NCBI GenBank assembly: GCA_963757335.1
Contig: CAVWRJ010000010.1
Coordinates: forward strand, 124,001-188,000
Direction of reading: 5' to 3'
DNA: 64,000 nucleotides
Source: DASQPA01 sp963757335
GTDB taxonomy: Bacteria > Acidobacteriota > Thermoanaerobaculia > Multivoradales > UBA5704
Positions 56,383-64,000 of this stretch are shown here, one piece after another. Positions within the stretch are counted from its first letter, which is position 1, and every line of letters begins with the position of its first letter. Under the pieces are notes generated by a model. That model did not search any database, was not told the DNA's origin, and saw only the letters and a program-made list of their open reading frames with translations. Position numbers and translations under genes: made by a program.

Positions 56383-56727
56383 TCAGGCTCCAGATTCCGT
56401 GGGCAGCTTCGCCGCGAGCCAGCCGCTAATTCCCGCCGACATCACATGAACATTGCTGTAGCCCAAGCTCTTGGCTCGACGAGCCGCATTGGGGGCTTTT
56501 CGGCACAGCGGGTTCGAACAATAGAACACCAGAAAAGCGTTCTTGTCGGATGGAAGGTCGCTGTCCTTGTAGGCAGCAGGGTCGAGATTTCTGGCACCAG
56601 GAACGCGAGCTGTCGTCCAGCTGCTGGGAGCATTGACGTCGATGACCGTTACGGGCTCGGGGTCCTGCACCCGTCGATGCAGGCTATCGGGGGAGATGGT
56701 TTTGAGGCCCATGAGTCGTGCGAACAT
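56383..56727 (-). CDS. Rhodanese-like sulfurtransferase
   Basis: 114 residues. VTVIDVNAPSSWTTARVPGA then FLVFYCSNPLCRKAPNAARR (Cys of the active-site loop) and VHVMSAGISGWLAAKLP. This is a single rhodanese domain, which can shuttle sulfane sulfur. It lies in the same direction as the membrane protein upstream (56767-57123). Confidence 0.85.
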   Translation of the reverse strand: MFARLMGLKTISPDSLHRRVQDPEPVTVIDVNAPSSWTTARVPGARNLDPAAYKDSDLPSDKNAFLVFYCSNPLCRKAPNAARRAKSLGYSNVHVMSAGISGWLAAKLPTESGA

Positions 56728-56766
56728 GTTCCTTACTCCTACCGACTGTTGGATGACTGTTGGAGG

Positions 56767-57123
56767 TTAGATCTCCCTGCACGCCTTGCGTCCGCCCTCG
56801 GAGCGCAGGATCGTGACCCAGGCCGCGGCGCCGACGACCGGAAGGAGCGTCTTGACCAGACTCGGGTCGCGAAGAGCCACGATCCAGCCTGCCAACAAGA
56901 ACGCGCCGCCCAGGATCAGTGCCGCCCCTGACGGGCGGGCCGGTTCTCCTTGGAGCCGGGAGCTCAGCACGTCAGCGCCCACCACCGTGAGCGCCAGGAG
57001 CAGCGGACCGGCCAGGACCAACCACCCGGATCTGGCGGCCAGTGCAGAGAGGAGAGTTGAGACGATGATTCCACCTGCAAGGAGCAGGCTAGGGCTGAGG
57101 TCGAGCCAGTACTTTCGTGTCAT
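56767..57123 (-). CDS. Four-helix membrane protein, unknown
   Basis: 118 residues with helices at PSLLLAGGIIVSTLLSALAA, LVLAGPLLLALTVVGADVL, SGAALILGGAFLLAGWIVA and TLLPVVGAAAWVTILR. No charged motif or family is recognised. It precedes a rhodanese gene on the same strand, so it may be co-transcribed. Confidence 0.55.
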   Translation of the reverse strand: MTRKYWLDLSPSLLLAGGIIVSTLLSALAARSGWLVLAGPLLLALTVVGADVLSSRLQGEPARPSGAALILGGAFLLAGWIVALRDPSLVKTLLPVVGAAAWVTILRSEGGRKACREI

Positions 57124-57275
57124 GTCACAGCTCCTCGGTCGAGCGCGCCGAACTCAGGGGTGAGCGATAACGCGATCGCCCGACCGTCCTGTCTCTGGTA
57201 CGAGTTCGCTGCCCAAAGGTTCTCGCACCCCGGCCCGGGCCGGCACGACCGCGAAGCGATACCACTTCGGATCGT

Positions 57276-57746
57276 CCCTAAACCTCCTCAGACTGTCCCT
57301 AAAGGTCCTCAGACTGTCCCTAAGGGTCTTCGGACTGTCCCTAAAGGTCTTCGGACCGTCCCTAAAGGTCTTCGGACCGTCCCTAAAGCTCCTCAGACCC
57401 TCCCTAAAGGTCCTCGGACCGTCCCTAAAGGTCCTCAGACCCTCCCTAAAGCTCCTCGGACTGTCCCTAAACCTTCTCGGATCGTCCCTAAAGCTCCTCG
57501 GAACGCCTCTAAACCCCTTTCGGGTGCCCGTGATTTAGTTTTTCCAGGGCCCTTTTGAGTTTAGGGGCCGCGTATTACAGTTTTGAGAGGAGGGAAAGTA
57601 GTTTGGAGGCCGGGTATTTCAGTTTAGGGAGGGGCTGAAACAGTTTAGCGGCCGCCTATTACAGTTTATCGAGGGACGTTTGGAGTTTAGAGAGGTTCTT
57701 TTCGACTTTCGAGGGACTTCTTCGGAGTTTGGAGGCGTTTCGGCCT
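57276..57746. repeat. Intergenic 21-bp array B with central anchor switch
   Basis: First half: CCCTAAA anchors at 57276, 57297, 57318, 57339, 57360, 57381, 57402, 57423, 57444, 57465, 57486 and (as CTCTAAA) 57507, all exactly 21 apart; unit body GGTCCTCGGACCGT. Second half: AGTTT (ACTTT once) at 57537, 57558, 57579, 57600, 57621, 57642, 57663, 57684, 57705 and 57726, again exactly 21 apart, but the other ~14 bases are not conserved. The frame at 57160-57558 that reads VPKGPRT heptads is not a credible gene. Confidence 0.9.
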
Positions 57747-57810
57747 GGCTTTTAAGTTTCTGCTCCTGAAGGACCCGGGTCTACCCTCCACCCGGAAGCC
57801 TACCAGACCC

Positions 57811-58416
57811 CTACAACCACCCCTTCTCCCGCGCGATCCGCGCCGCCTCGATCCGGTTCTCGGCGCCGAGCTTGCTGATCGCTTCGGAGAGGTAGTTGCG
57901 GACCGTGCCGTCGGAGAGGTGGAGGTCAGCGGCGATCTTGGCGGTTGAGAGGCCCTCTCCGGCGAGGCGGAGGACCTGGCGCTCGCGGTCGGTCAGCGGG
58001 TCGGCGTTGCCCCCCCAGGCTTCCGCCGCGAGCTCGGGGTCGATCGCCTTCAATCCGGCGTGGACCCGGCGGATGGCGTCGGCCAGACGCTCGGAGGGGG
58101 AGTCCTTCAAGAGATAGCCGGCGGCTCCGGCGTCGAGAGCGCGGCGGAGGTAGCCCGAGCGGGCGAAGGTGGTGAGGATGACCACCCGGGCCGGGCTCGC
58201 CAGCCGCCGGAGCTCGGCCGCCAGCTCGAGCCCGGTCATCCGCGGCATCTCGATGTCGGTCAGCACCACGTCCGGCCGGGTGGCGAGGGCTAAATCCAGG
58301 GCCTCCTTGCCGTCCCGGGCCCGGCCCACGACCTCGATGTCGGCTTCGAGACCGAGGAGGGCGGCGAGCGCCCCCAGGACCATCGACTGGTCCTCGGCGA
58401 GGAGGACGCGGATCAT
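57811..58416 (-). CDS. NarL/DesR-type response regulator
   Basis: 201 residues. Receiver: AEDQSMVLGALAALLG acidic pocket, phospho-Asp in VVLTDIEMPRMTG, and YLLKDS. LuxR-type helix-turn-helix: LTDRERQVLRLAGEGLSTAK and DLHLSDGTVRNYLSEA. Its start overlaps the kinase stop (ATGA). It probably controls the ABC exporter encoded upstream in the same operon. Confidence 0.9.
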   Translation of the reverse strand: MIRVLLAEDQSMVLGALAALLGLEADIEVVGRARDGKEALDLALATRPDVVLTDIEMPRMTGLELAAELRRLASPARVVILTTFARSGYLRRALDAGAAGYLLKDSPSERLADAIRRVHAGLKAIDPELAAEAWGGNADPLTDRERQVLRLAGEGLSTAKIAADLHLSDGTVRNYLSEAISKLGAENRIEAARIAREKGWL

Positions 58417-59567
58417 CTCTCCAGCGCGATCGCGGTGGTCAGGGCCGGCGCGGGACGCGGCCGGGTGGCGCCGCGCGGCAGGGTGATCGCGAGACGAGTA
58501 CCGCCGCCATCGCCGACGTCCCCCTCGCCGCTCTCGCGCTCGACCGTCCCGCCGAGGGCGGCGATCCGCTCCCGCATGCCGGTGAGGCCCGATCCTTCGT
58601 GACCCCGGAGGCGCCGCGGCCGTCGTCCGACACCTCCAGGCGGATGCCGCTGCCGGTCGCCTCGATCCGCACCTGGCAGCTCCTCGCCCCGGCGTGGCGG
58701 ACGATGTTGGTGACCGCCTCGCGGAGGGCGAAGGCGAGGGCGCTCTCCTCGGCGGGGGTCAAGTCGAGCGGGATCTCCGAGCCGGCCGGCGCCGTGAAGG
58801 CGACGTCGGCGGCGTCCAGGGCCATCCGCGCCCGGGCCAGCTCGGCCCGCAGGTCCTCGGCACGGTAGCCGGAGACCGCGCTCCGCACCTCCTTTAAAGC
58901 GTCGCGCGAGATCCGCTCGACATCCAGGATCTCGCGCCGGGCGGCTTCCGGATCGCGGCCGAGGAGCTTTCCCGCCAGCTCGGCCTTCGAGCGTGATGAG
59001 CGACAGGGTGTGCCCGAGGAGGTCGTGGAGGTCGCGGCCGATGCGCTCCCGCTCGGCCACCTGGGCCAGGCGCTCGACCTCGCCCTGGGCCCGGCGCAGG
59101 TGGACGTTCGAGCGCCGGACCTGCTCCTGCTGGATCGTGGCGACGCCGATGATCAGCGAGAAGAGCCCGCCGGAGACCCAGACCCAGGGCGAGAGGGGGA
59201 CGAGCCAGCTCTCCAGGGCGAGCGTGGCGAGGAGGACGGCCAGCCAGCGGGCCGCGGTCTGCGGTTTCCCGACCTTGCAGAGGGCGGCGGCGGCGTAGAT
59301 CCAGAGGCTGCAAGCCCCCGGGTTCCACGGCGAGAAGACGACCGCCAGGAGGGCGATGCCGCCGGCGCTCCACAGGGCCCGCGAGCCGCAGAGCCAGTAG
59401 CTCGAGAAGTAGAGGACGAGGAAGGCCGCCCCCCCGGCGAACGTGGCGAGCGTCACCGCGAGGGAGGTGTGGGCGAGGAACGGGTAGGCAAAAAACCCCA
59501 GGATGTAGACCAGCCAGAGGTAGGGAACCCAGCCCATCTCGGGTTTGTCAGGCGGCAGCAGGCGCAT
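58413..59567 (-). CDS. DesK-type sensor histidine kinase, two frameshifts
   Basis: ATG 59567 is preceded by GGAGGT. About five membrane helices (LWLVYILGFFAYPFLAH onward) lead to a HisKA_3 domain, RERIGRDLHDLLGHTLSLI, with the phospho-His. The frame changes at about 58988 (GCTCGAAGG on the coding strand), leading into KAELAGKLLGRDPEAARREI. It changes again at about 58598, giving GLTGMRERIAALGG to the end. Both breaks fall inside an otherwise normal HATPase domain, so they are probably errors. Confidence 0.82.
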   Translation of the reverse strand: MRLLPPDKPEMGWVPYLWLVYILGFFAYPFLAHTSLAVTLATFAGGAAFLVLYFSSYWLCGSRALWSAGGIALLAVVFSPWNPGACSLWIYAAAALCKVGKPQTAARWLAVLLATLALESWLVPLSPWVWVSGGLFSLIIGVATIQQEQVRRSNVHLRRAQGEVERLAQVAERERIGRDLHDLLGHTLSLITLEGRAGGKAPRPRSGSRPARDPGCRADLARRFKGGAERGLRLPCRGPAGRAGPGADGPGRRRRRLHGAGRLGDPARLDPRRGERPRLRPPRGGHQHRPPRRGEELPGADRGDRQRHPPGGVGRRPRRLRGHEGSGLTGMRERIAALGGTVERESGEGDVGDGGGTRLAITLPRGATRPRPAPALTTAIALER

Positions 59568-59626
59568 CCTTGACCTCCGCATCAGAATAGCATCCAGGTC
59601 CAACCGGTATCCGGCGACCCCGGCTT

Positions 59627-60416
59627 CTAGCCGTAGGTCCGCCCCTCGTCGCGCCGGAAGCCGATCCGGGCGGCGGCGAGCGACAGGGCGGTGAAGACGA
59701 CGAGGACGAGGAGGCTCCGCCCCACCGGCTCGCCGTTCCCGGCGCCGACCGTGCGGAGGGCGAGCTGGCCATAGTAGTAGGAGGGGAGGAAGTGGGCGGT
59801 CGCCTGCAGCCAGCCGGGGAGGAAGCGGAGGGGGATCCAGAGGCCGGAGCAGAAGGAGACCGGGATGTAGATCAGGTTGACGATCGCCGGGGCGGAGTTG
59901 GGGCCGGCGAAGTAGCCGATGGCGAGACCGCAGGCGCAGAAGGGGAGGGCTCCCGCGATCAGGGTGCCGCCAAGGGCGAGCCAGGTCCCCAGGGGGAGGC
60001 GCACCCCGCCGGCCGTGAAGCCGAGGAGGAAGAGGGCGAGGACGATGAGGAGGCCGAAGAGCAGGCTCATGACCGTCTTGGCCACGAAATAGGCCATGGG
60101 GGGCATCGGCGTCGCGCGCTTGAAGAGCATCCACCCCTGCCCGCGCTCCAGGGCCACCTGGATGCCGAAGCCGAAGAGGGTGGCGGCCATCACCCCGAAG
60201 GCGCTGTAGGTGGCGAGCAGGTAGAGGGCGGCGCCGTTCGGCGCCCCTGCCGTCGACCGGTTCATGACCAGGCCGAAGAGGACGTAGAAGAAGATCGGGA
60301 AGGAGAGGGTCGGCACGACGTAGGCCGGCAGCCGGAGCTGTTTTAGGAACTCGTACTTGGCCTCCAGGGCAAAGATGCGCAGGAGGTTCCGGGTGGATGT
60401 AGTTCGAGGTGCTCAT
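59627..60416 (-). CDS. ABC-2 type transporter permease, one frameshift
   Basis: MSTSNYI then, after a frame change near 60392 (ATCCACCCGG), TRNLLRIFALEAKYEFLKQL and PTLSFPIFFYVLFGLVMN. Six membrane helices follow (FGFGIQVALERGQGW, VMSLLFGLLIVLALFLLGF, SLLVLVVFTALSLAAARI). The ABC-2 family exports lipids, antibiotics or polymers. Its start overlaps the ATPase stop (ATGA). Confidence 0.82.
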
Positions 60417-61399
60417 GCCGCTCTCTCCTCTCCATTGGGGTGATTGGTCAGGGCCAGGAAGGCCTCTTCGAGACCGGCGCCGAGCACTTCGAGGCCGGAG
60501 AGGTCGGGATCGCGCCGCAGGAGCTCGCCGACCACCGCTTCCGCCCGGGAGGCGGTGAGCTCGGCGGCGGCGCCGTCGCGGCGGGCGGTGATCACCCCGG
60601 GCAGCCGGAGCAGCTCCTCGACCGGGATGCGGGTGATGCAGCGGATGCGCTTGCCCCCCACCCGGGCCTTGATCTCCGCCGGGGTCCCTTCGGCGACGAT
60701 GCGGCCGCGGTCGAGGACGACGATCCGGCTCGCCAGGGCGTCGGCCTCCTCCAGGTGATGGGTGGTCAAGAAGGACCGTCCGGCCCCGCCGCACGAGCTC
60801 CCGCATGGCGCTCCACAGGCCGCGGCGGGACTCGACGTCGAGCCCGGTCGTCGGCTCGTCGAGGAACAGCAGGTCGGGGTCGCCGCAGAGGGCGAGGGCG
60901 AAGAGCACCCGCTGCTTCTGGCCGCCGGAGAGCTTGCCGAAGGGGCGCTCTTCGAGACCGGCGAGGCCGGCGATCTCGATCACCTCCGCCGGCGGCAGGG
61001 GCCGCGGGTAGTAGCTCGACACCAGCTCGATGTGCTCCTTGACCTTCAGGGTCTCGGGCACCTTCGACACCTGGAGCATGGCCCCGACCCGCACCCGGGC
61101 CGCGGCGTCCCGCGGGTCGCGGCCGAAGAGGAGGGCCTGCCCGGCGCTCGGCTGGGCGAGCCCCAGAAGCAGCTGAACGGTGGTGGTCTTGCCGGCGCCG
61201 TTGGGCCCCAGGAGGGCGACCACCTCTCCCGGCCGGACGGCGAAGTCGAGCCGGTCGAGCGCCGTGACGGTGCCTTTCCCGGCTTTCCCGGCTTTTCCGG
61301 CGGGCCGCCATACTGCTTGCTCGCCTGCCGGAGCTCGGCGGCGATTTCCGGGGTCTCCGGTGTTCACTGGGGCCCGCGAGCGATTCGATCCGTGTTCAT
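60413..61399 (-). CDS. ABC transporter ATPase, disrupted
   Basis: Walker A LLGPNGAGKTTTVQLLLG, signature KLSGGQKQRVLFALALCG, Walker B LLFLDEPTTGLDVESRRG. The frame changes at about 60770 (CCTTCTTGACC), after which TTHHLEEADALASRIVVLD follows with the switch His. The start is also broken: ATG 61399 with a GAGGAGG site reads 11 codons to an in-frame TGA at 61364, then continues as TPEIAAELRQASKQYG up to a GGGAAAGCC repeat. Family members in DesKR-linked operons export unknown substrates. Interrupted, probably by errors, although a pseudogene is possible. Confidence 0.75.
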
Positions 61400-61522
61400 C
61401 CTGATGCCTCCTCGTGGAAAACGTTCCAACGAGGAGCAGTCTGCGCTCCGCGGCCGGTGCCGGGCAGAGGCGGATGTCAGGAGATGGGTGTGACTTTTGT
61501 CAGGGGGGCGGGTGGCGACGAG

Positions 61523-61608
61523 TGCCAGAAGATTTGGCCACTCGGTGGCTGAATATTCAGCCACTCGGATGGCTGAAATTCAGCCACCAGCTGGTTGAAA
61601 TTTAGCCA
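61523..61608. repeat. Array C: tandem palindromes, copy 1
   Basis: TGGCTGAATATTCAGCCA (61546-61563), TGGCTGAAATTCAGCCA (61570-61586) and TGGTTGAAATTTAGCCA (61592-61608) are palindromes at 22-24-bp steps; a degraded unit precedes them at about 61523. Two more units of the same family lie at 63422-63460. The 61400-61713 gap has no gene. Confidence 0.85.
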
Positions 61609-61713
61609 GACGCCTCTCTCAAATAGCCACGGAAGACCGCTCCCCCTCGCCGGAGCGGTATCATCACTACCGTCTGGGGGACGACATCCAGACCGGCTTG
61701 CAGGAGAATCGCC

Positions 61714-62724
61714 ATGCTCACTCGTCAACTCGGTTCCACCGGCCCCCGCGTCTCCGCCATCGGCCTCGGCTGCATGGGGATGTCCGACCTCTACGGTCCG
61801 GCCGACGAGGCGGAGAGCCTCGCCACGATCCATGCCGCTCTCGACGCCGGGATCGACCTCTTCGACACCGGCGACTTCTATGGCATGGGCCACAACGAGA
61901 TGCTGCTCCGGAAGGGCCTCGACGGCCGCCCCCGCGAGCAGTACCTTCTGAGCGTCAAGTTCGGGGCCATGCGGAGCCCGGCCGGCGCCTTCGTGGGCGT
62001 CGACGGGCGGCCCGCCGCGGTCCAGAACTTCCTCACCTACACGCTCCGCCGGCTGGGGACGGACTACGTCGACGTCTACCGTCTGGCCCGGGTCGACCCC
62101 GCGGTGCCGATCGAGGAGACGGTCGGCGCCATCGCCGAGCTGGTACAGGCGGGCTACGTCCGGCACATCGGGCTCTCGGAGGCCGGCGCGGACACCGTGC
62201 GCCGAGCCTCCTCGGTGCACCCGATCGTCGATCTTCAGATCGAGTACTCGCTGATGTCGCGCGGCATCGAGGCCGCGATCCTCCCGGCCTGCCGCGATCT
62301 CGGGGTCGCCATCACCGCCTACGGCGTCCTCTCTCGCGGCCTCCTCTCCGGCCACTGGTCGAAGGACCGTGCCGCGGCGCCCGGCGACTTCCGCCGCCAC
62401 AGCCCGCGCTTCAGCGGCGAGAACCTGGATCGCAACCTGAGCCTCGTCGAGGCGCTCCGCGCGGTCGCCGAGGCGAAGGGCGCGACCGTCGCCCAGATCG
62501 CCATCGCCTGGGTGCTCTCCCGCGGCGAGGACATCGTGCCCGTGGTCGGGGCGCGCCGGCGCGACCGGCTTGCCGAGGCGCTGGGAGCCCTGGAGTTGAA
62601 TCTCACCAAGGAAGATTTGGCGCAGATCGAGCGCGCGGTGCCGGCCGAGGCGGTCGCGGGCGAGCGCTACAACGAGCAACAGATGGCGCTCCTCGACAGC
62701 GAGCGCGGGGCCACCCAGGGCTAA
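61714..62724 (+). CDS. Aldo/keto reductase
   Basis: 336 residues with AGGAGAA upstream. AKR family features: RQLGSTGPRVSAIGLGCMGM, FDTGDFYGMGHNEMLLRKGL (catalytic Tyr), VKFGAM (the Lys), VRHIGLSEAGADTVRRA and AYGVLSRGLLSGHW. Asp and Lys of the tetrad are visible. NADPH-dependent reduction of an unspecified carbonyl. Intact. Confidence 0.92.
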   Translation: MLTRQLGSTGPRVSAIGLGCMGMSDLYGPADEAESLATIHAALDAGIDLFDTGDFYGMGHNEMLLRKGLDGRPREQYLLSVKFGAMRSPAGAFVGVDGRPAAVQNFLTYTLRRLGTDYVDVYRLARVDPAVPIEETVGAIAELVQAGYVRHIGLSEAGADTVRRASSVHPIVDLQIEYSLMSRGIEAAILPACRDLGVAITAYGVLSRGLLSGHWSKDRAAAPGDFRRHSPRFSGENLDRNLSLVEALRAVAEAKGATVAQIAIAWVLSRGEDIVPVVGARRRDRLAEALGALELNLTKEDLAQIERAVPAEAVAGERYNEQQMALLDSERGATQG

Positions 62725-62736
62725 CGGAGGTCGATC

Positions 62737-63024
62737 ATGTGCAGGAGCATCAAGACCCTCTTCAACTTCGAGCCGCCGGTCACCGAGGACGAGATCCGCA
62801 AGGCGTCGCTCCAGTTCGTGCGGAAGCTCTCCGGTTTCTCGAAGCCCTCCAAAGCGAACGAAGCCGCCTTCGAGATCGCCGTCGAGGAGATCTCCGCCGC
62901 GGCCCGGACGCTCCTCGGCTCCCTGGTGACGAACGGCGCGCCGCGCAGCCGGGAGGTGGAGGCCGTCAAGGCGAGGGCGAAGGCCGCGCGCCGGTATGCC
63001 ACGGATGGCGCGGCCAGGGTCTAA
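62737..63024 (+). CDS. DUF2277-family protein
   Basis: 95 residues. MCRSIKTLFNFEPPVTEDEI, the characteristic start, then SLQFVRKLSGFSKPSKANEA. The family is small, mostly actinobacterial and acidobacterial, and uncharacterised. It lies 12 bases after the aldo/keto reductase stop, so the two are probably co-transcribed. Confidence 0.85.
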   Translation: MCRSIKTLFNFEPPVTEDEIRKASLQFVRKLSGFSKPSKANEAAFEIAVEEISAAARTLLGSLVTNGAPRSREVEAVKARAKAARRYATDGAARV

Positions 63025-63083
63025 GCGCCTGAAGAGCAGCGCTCCTGCCTCTTGTGGGACAATCATCTCACCCGAGGTGGCGG

Positions 63084-63398
63084 ATGCGCGTTGACGAGGC
63101 CCTCCAGAAGATCAAACCGAGACTCCAGGCCGCCTTCCCTGAGGGGTTCCGCGGAGTCTTGCTGTATGGCTCGGAGGCCCGAGGCGGGGCTCGTGCAGAC
63201 AGTGATCTCGACCTGATGGTTCTTCTCGAGGGGCCGCTCCGTCTCGGCAAAGACCTCAATGGGATCGTGGCGGCCCTCTATCCGCTTCAGCTGGAGTTGG
63301 ATCGGGCGATTCACGCCCTGCCAGTCACGATTGAAGCCTACGAGGCTGCCGAGTACGGTCTCTACCGCGAAGCGAAACGGGAAGGCGTTCTGCTTTGA
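63084..63398 (+). CDS. MNT-type nucleotidyltransferase domain protein
   Basis: 104 residues from ATG 63084 with GAGGTGG upstream. The motif GVLLYGSEARGGARADSDLD holds the GS...D.D nucleotide-transfer residues. Minimal nucleotidyltransferases usually pair with a HEPN-domain gene as toxin-antitoxin; no HEPN gene follows here. The next feature is a palindromic array, so the partner may be lost. Confidence 0.75.
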   Translation: MRVDEALQKIKPRLQAAFPEGFRGVLLYGSEARGGARADSDLDLMVLLEGPLRLGKDLNGIVAALYPLQLELDRAIHALPVTIEAYEAAEYGLYREAKREGVLL

Positions 63399-63421
63399 AA
63401 CCGTTAGGCCAGGATACCTGG

Positions 63422-63460
63422 TGGCTGAATTTCAGCCACCAGGTGGCTGAAATTCAGCCG
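63422..63460. repeat. Array C: tandem palindromes, copy 2
   Basis: TGGCTGAATTTCAGCCA at 63422-63438 and TGGCTGAAATTCAGCC at 63444-63459, 22 bp apart, in the gap after the nucleotidyltransferase and touching the end of the convergent peptidase gene. Same family as 61546-61608. Confidence 0.85.
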
Positions 63461-64000
63461 TTCGCCCCACCTTTCAACACCGCGGTCGCCCGATCGATCG
63501 CCGCTGCCGCGGCTTCGAGCGCCCGCGCCACGACCGTGACCTGCTCGTTCGCTTCCTTCCAGTTGCGCTGCTCCAGCGCCTCGCGCACTCCGGGGAGCGT
63601 CTTCACCCCATATCCGGTGTAGAAGCCGGGGGCGTAGATCTCGTGGCGGAACCAGGGGCGGCGGGGGAGGCCTTCGTTGTGGAGGAGGGCCCTTTCGACT
63701 CCCAGGAGCGCGGCGTCGAGGCTCTTCTGGGTAGCCTCGGGGAGGCCCTTCTCGGTCGCTGCCGCGGCCTTCTCGTAAGCTTTGGCGCTCTGGTCGAGGG
63801 TGGCCGAGGCGTTGTCGAGAGGGGCGAAATTGAGGTGCGGGACCGGGTCTTTCGGCTTCGGGACCACGTGGGTCTCGGTGGGATCGGCGGCGGCCAGGAG
63901 GAGGCCGTCCTCGATCTGCCGGTTGGTCTCGTCGGTGTCCTTGCGGAGGGTGTCGGCTAAGTCCTTGACCTCTTTGATGTAGGTCCCTACGGTCTCGGCG
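63454..64000 (-). CDS. M28 metallopeptidase C-terminus (TFR-dimer domain), truncated by window
   Basis: The frame is open to the window edge. About 182 residues are visible: YIKEVKDLADTLRKDTDET, then HLNFAPLDNASATLDQSAK, RRPWFRHEIYAPGFYTGYGV and LEQRNWKEANEQVTVVARAL. This is the transferrin-receptor-like dimerisation domain that ends glutamate-carboxypeptidase-type M28 peptidases. The catalytic zinc domain would lie upstream, outside the window. The 3' end overlaps array C by a few bases. Confidence 0.85.
   Translation of the reverse strand, partial: AETVGTYIKEVKDLADTLRKDTDETNRQIEDGLLLAAADPTETHVVPKPKDPVPHLNFAPLDNASATLDQSAKAYEKAAAATEKGLPEATQKSLDAALLGVERALLHNEGLPRRPWFRHEIYAPGFYTGYGVKTLPGVREALEQRNWKEANEQVTVVARALEAAAAAIDRATAVLKGGANG

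Noticed and set aside
56121..56429. Plus-strand frame of 102 codons
   Set aside because: No ribosome-binding site and no recognisable domain; overlaps the start of one minus-strand gene and the end of another.
57160..57558. 132-codon frame with VPKGPRT-like heptads
   Set aside because: The heptads are only the 21-bp array read as codons; the 21-bp phase continues after the stop where no protein pattern remains.
58413..61367. 984-residue single protein
   Set aside because: It fuses pieces of ATPase, permease and kinase through out-of-frame stretches; the true genes are separate and frameshifted.

Overview
The window is GC-rich (roughly 70% by eye), densely packed DNA. It looks like a non-model soil or aquatic bacterium of the Acidobacteriota, possibly Thermoanaerobaculia. 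That placement is an inference from gene content (MglA/MglB polarity GTPase pair, animal-type haem peroxidase, secreted Gly/Ala-rich proteins, SxtJ-carbamoyltransferase-DUF5989-SGNH cassette), not from a marker gene. The reading is complicated by many single-base frameshifts in otherwise intact and partly essential genes (sufD, sufS, sufU, a GGDEF protein, two two-component systems, an ABC transporter). These most likely are sequencing or assembly errors and each is flagged.

Layout. 0-4.6 kb is an accessory patch: the end of a long-leader GNAT-type protein with HVQAA-like repeats and a VVQRM junction, a VapBC pair, a 21-22-bp tandem array, remnants of a tyrosine integrase and of a HigA antitoxin, a small secreted Cys-rich protein, and three tandem tRNA genes (Pro-TGG, Arg-TCT, Arg-CCG). 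4.6-13.3 kb holds a stand-alone PEP-synthase-like central domain, two large membrane glycosyltransferases, a DarT/DarG ADP-ribosylation module in antitoxin-first order, and a diguanylate cyclase. 13.3-18.2 kb has a secreted haem peroxidase between two paralogous secreted proteins. 18.3-22.3 kb is the carbamoyltransferase cassette. 22.3-31 kb is a mostly co-directional block: DUF2318 protein, MglB, MglA, TPR protein, YvcK, GlmU, GlmS and a membrane MutS-like ATPase. 31-35 kb carries an FAD-SLDH small subunit, a GMC oxidoreductase and a ferritin-like (VioB/IPD-type) protein in one operon. 36-45.5 kb holds acetyl-CoA synthetase, a DUF3999 protein, a LiaF-like protein with LytS/LytTR partners, a SelD-type FAD oxidoreductase and a HupE-like protein. 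45.6-52 kb is a complete SUF operon: Rrf2 regulator, sufB, C, D, S, U and a SufT-like protein. It is followed by Ada, two secreted or sensor-type unknowns and an island of small genes (VOC, rhodanese). 57.8-61.4 kb is a DesK/DesR-like two-component system with an ABC-2 exporter. The window ends with an aldo/keto reductase, DUF2277, an orphan nucleotidyltransferase and the C-terminus of an M28 peptidase.

The most unusual signal is non-coding. Three unrelated intergenic tandem arrays share a 21-22-bp period (two helical turns). One, at 57276-57746, keeps an exact 21-bp phase for about 22 units and switches from CCCTAAA to AGTTT anchors half way, with much of the second half conserved only at the anchor. 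A separate hairpin element occurs three times, once in-frame inside the MutS-like gene. Short 9-bp repeat patches also sit inside or at the ends of more than ten genes.
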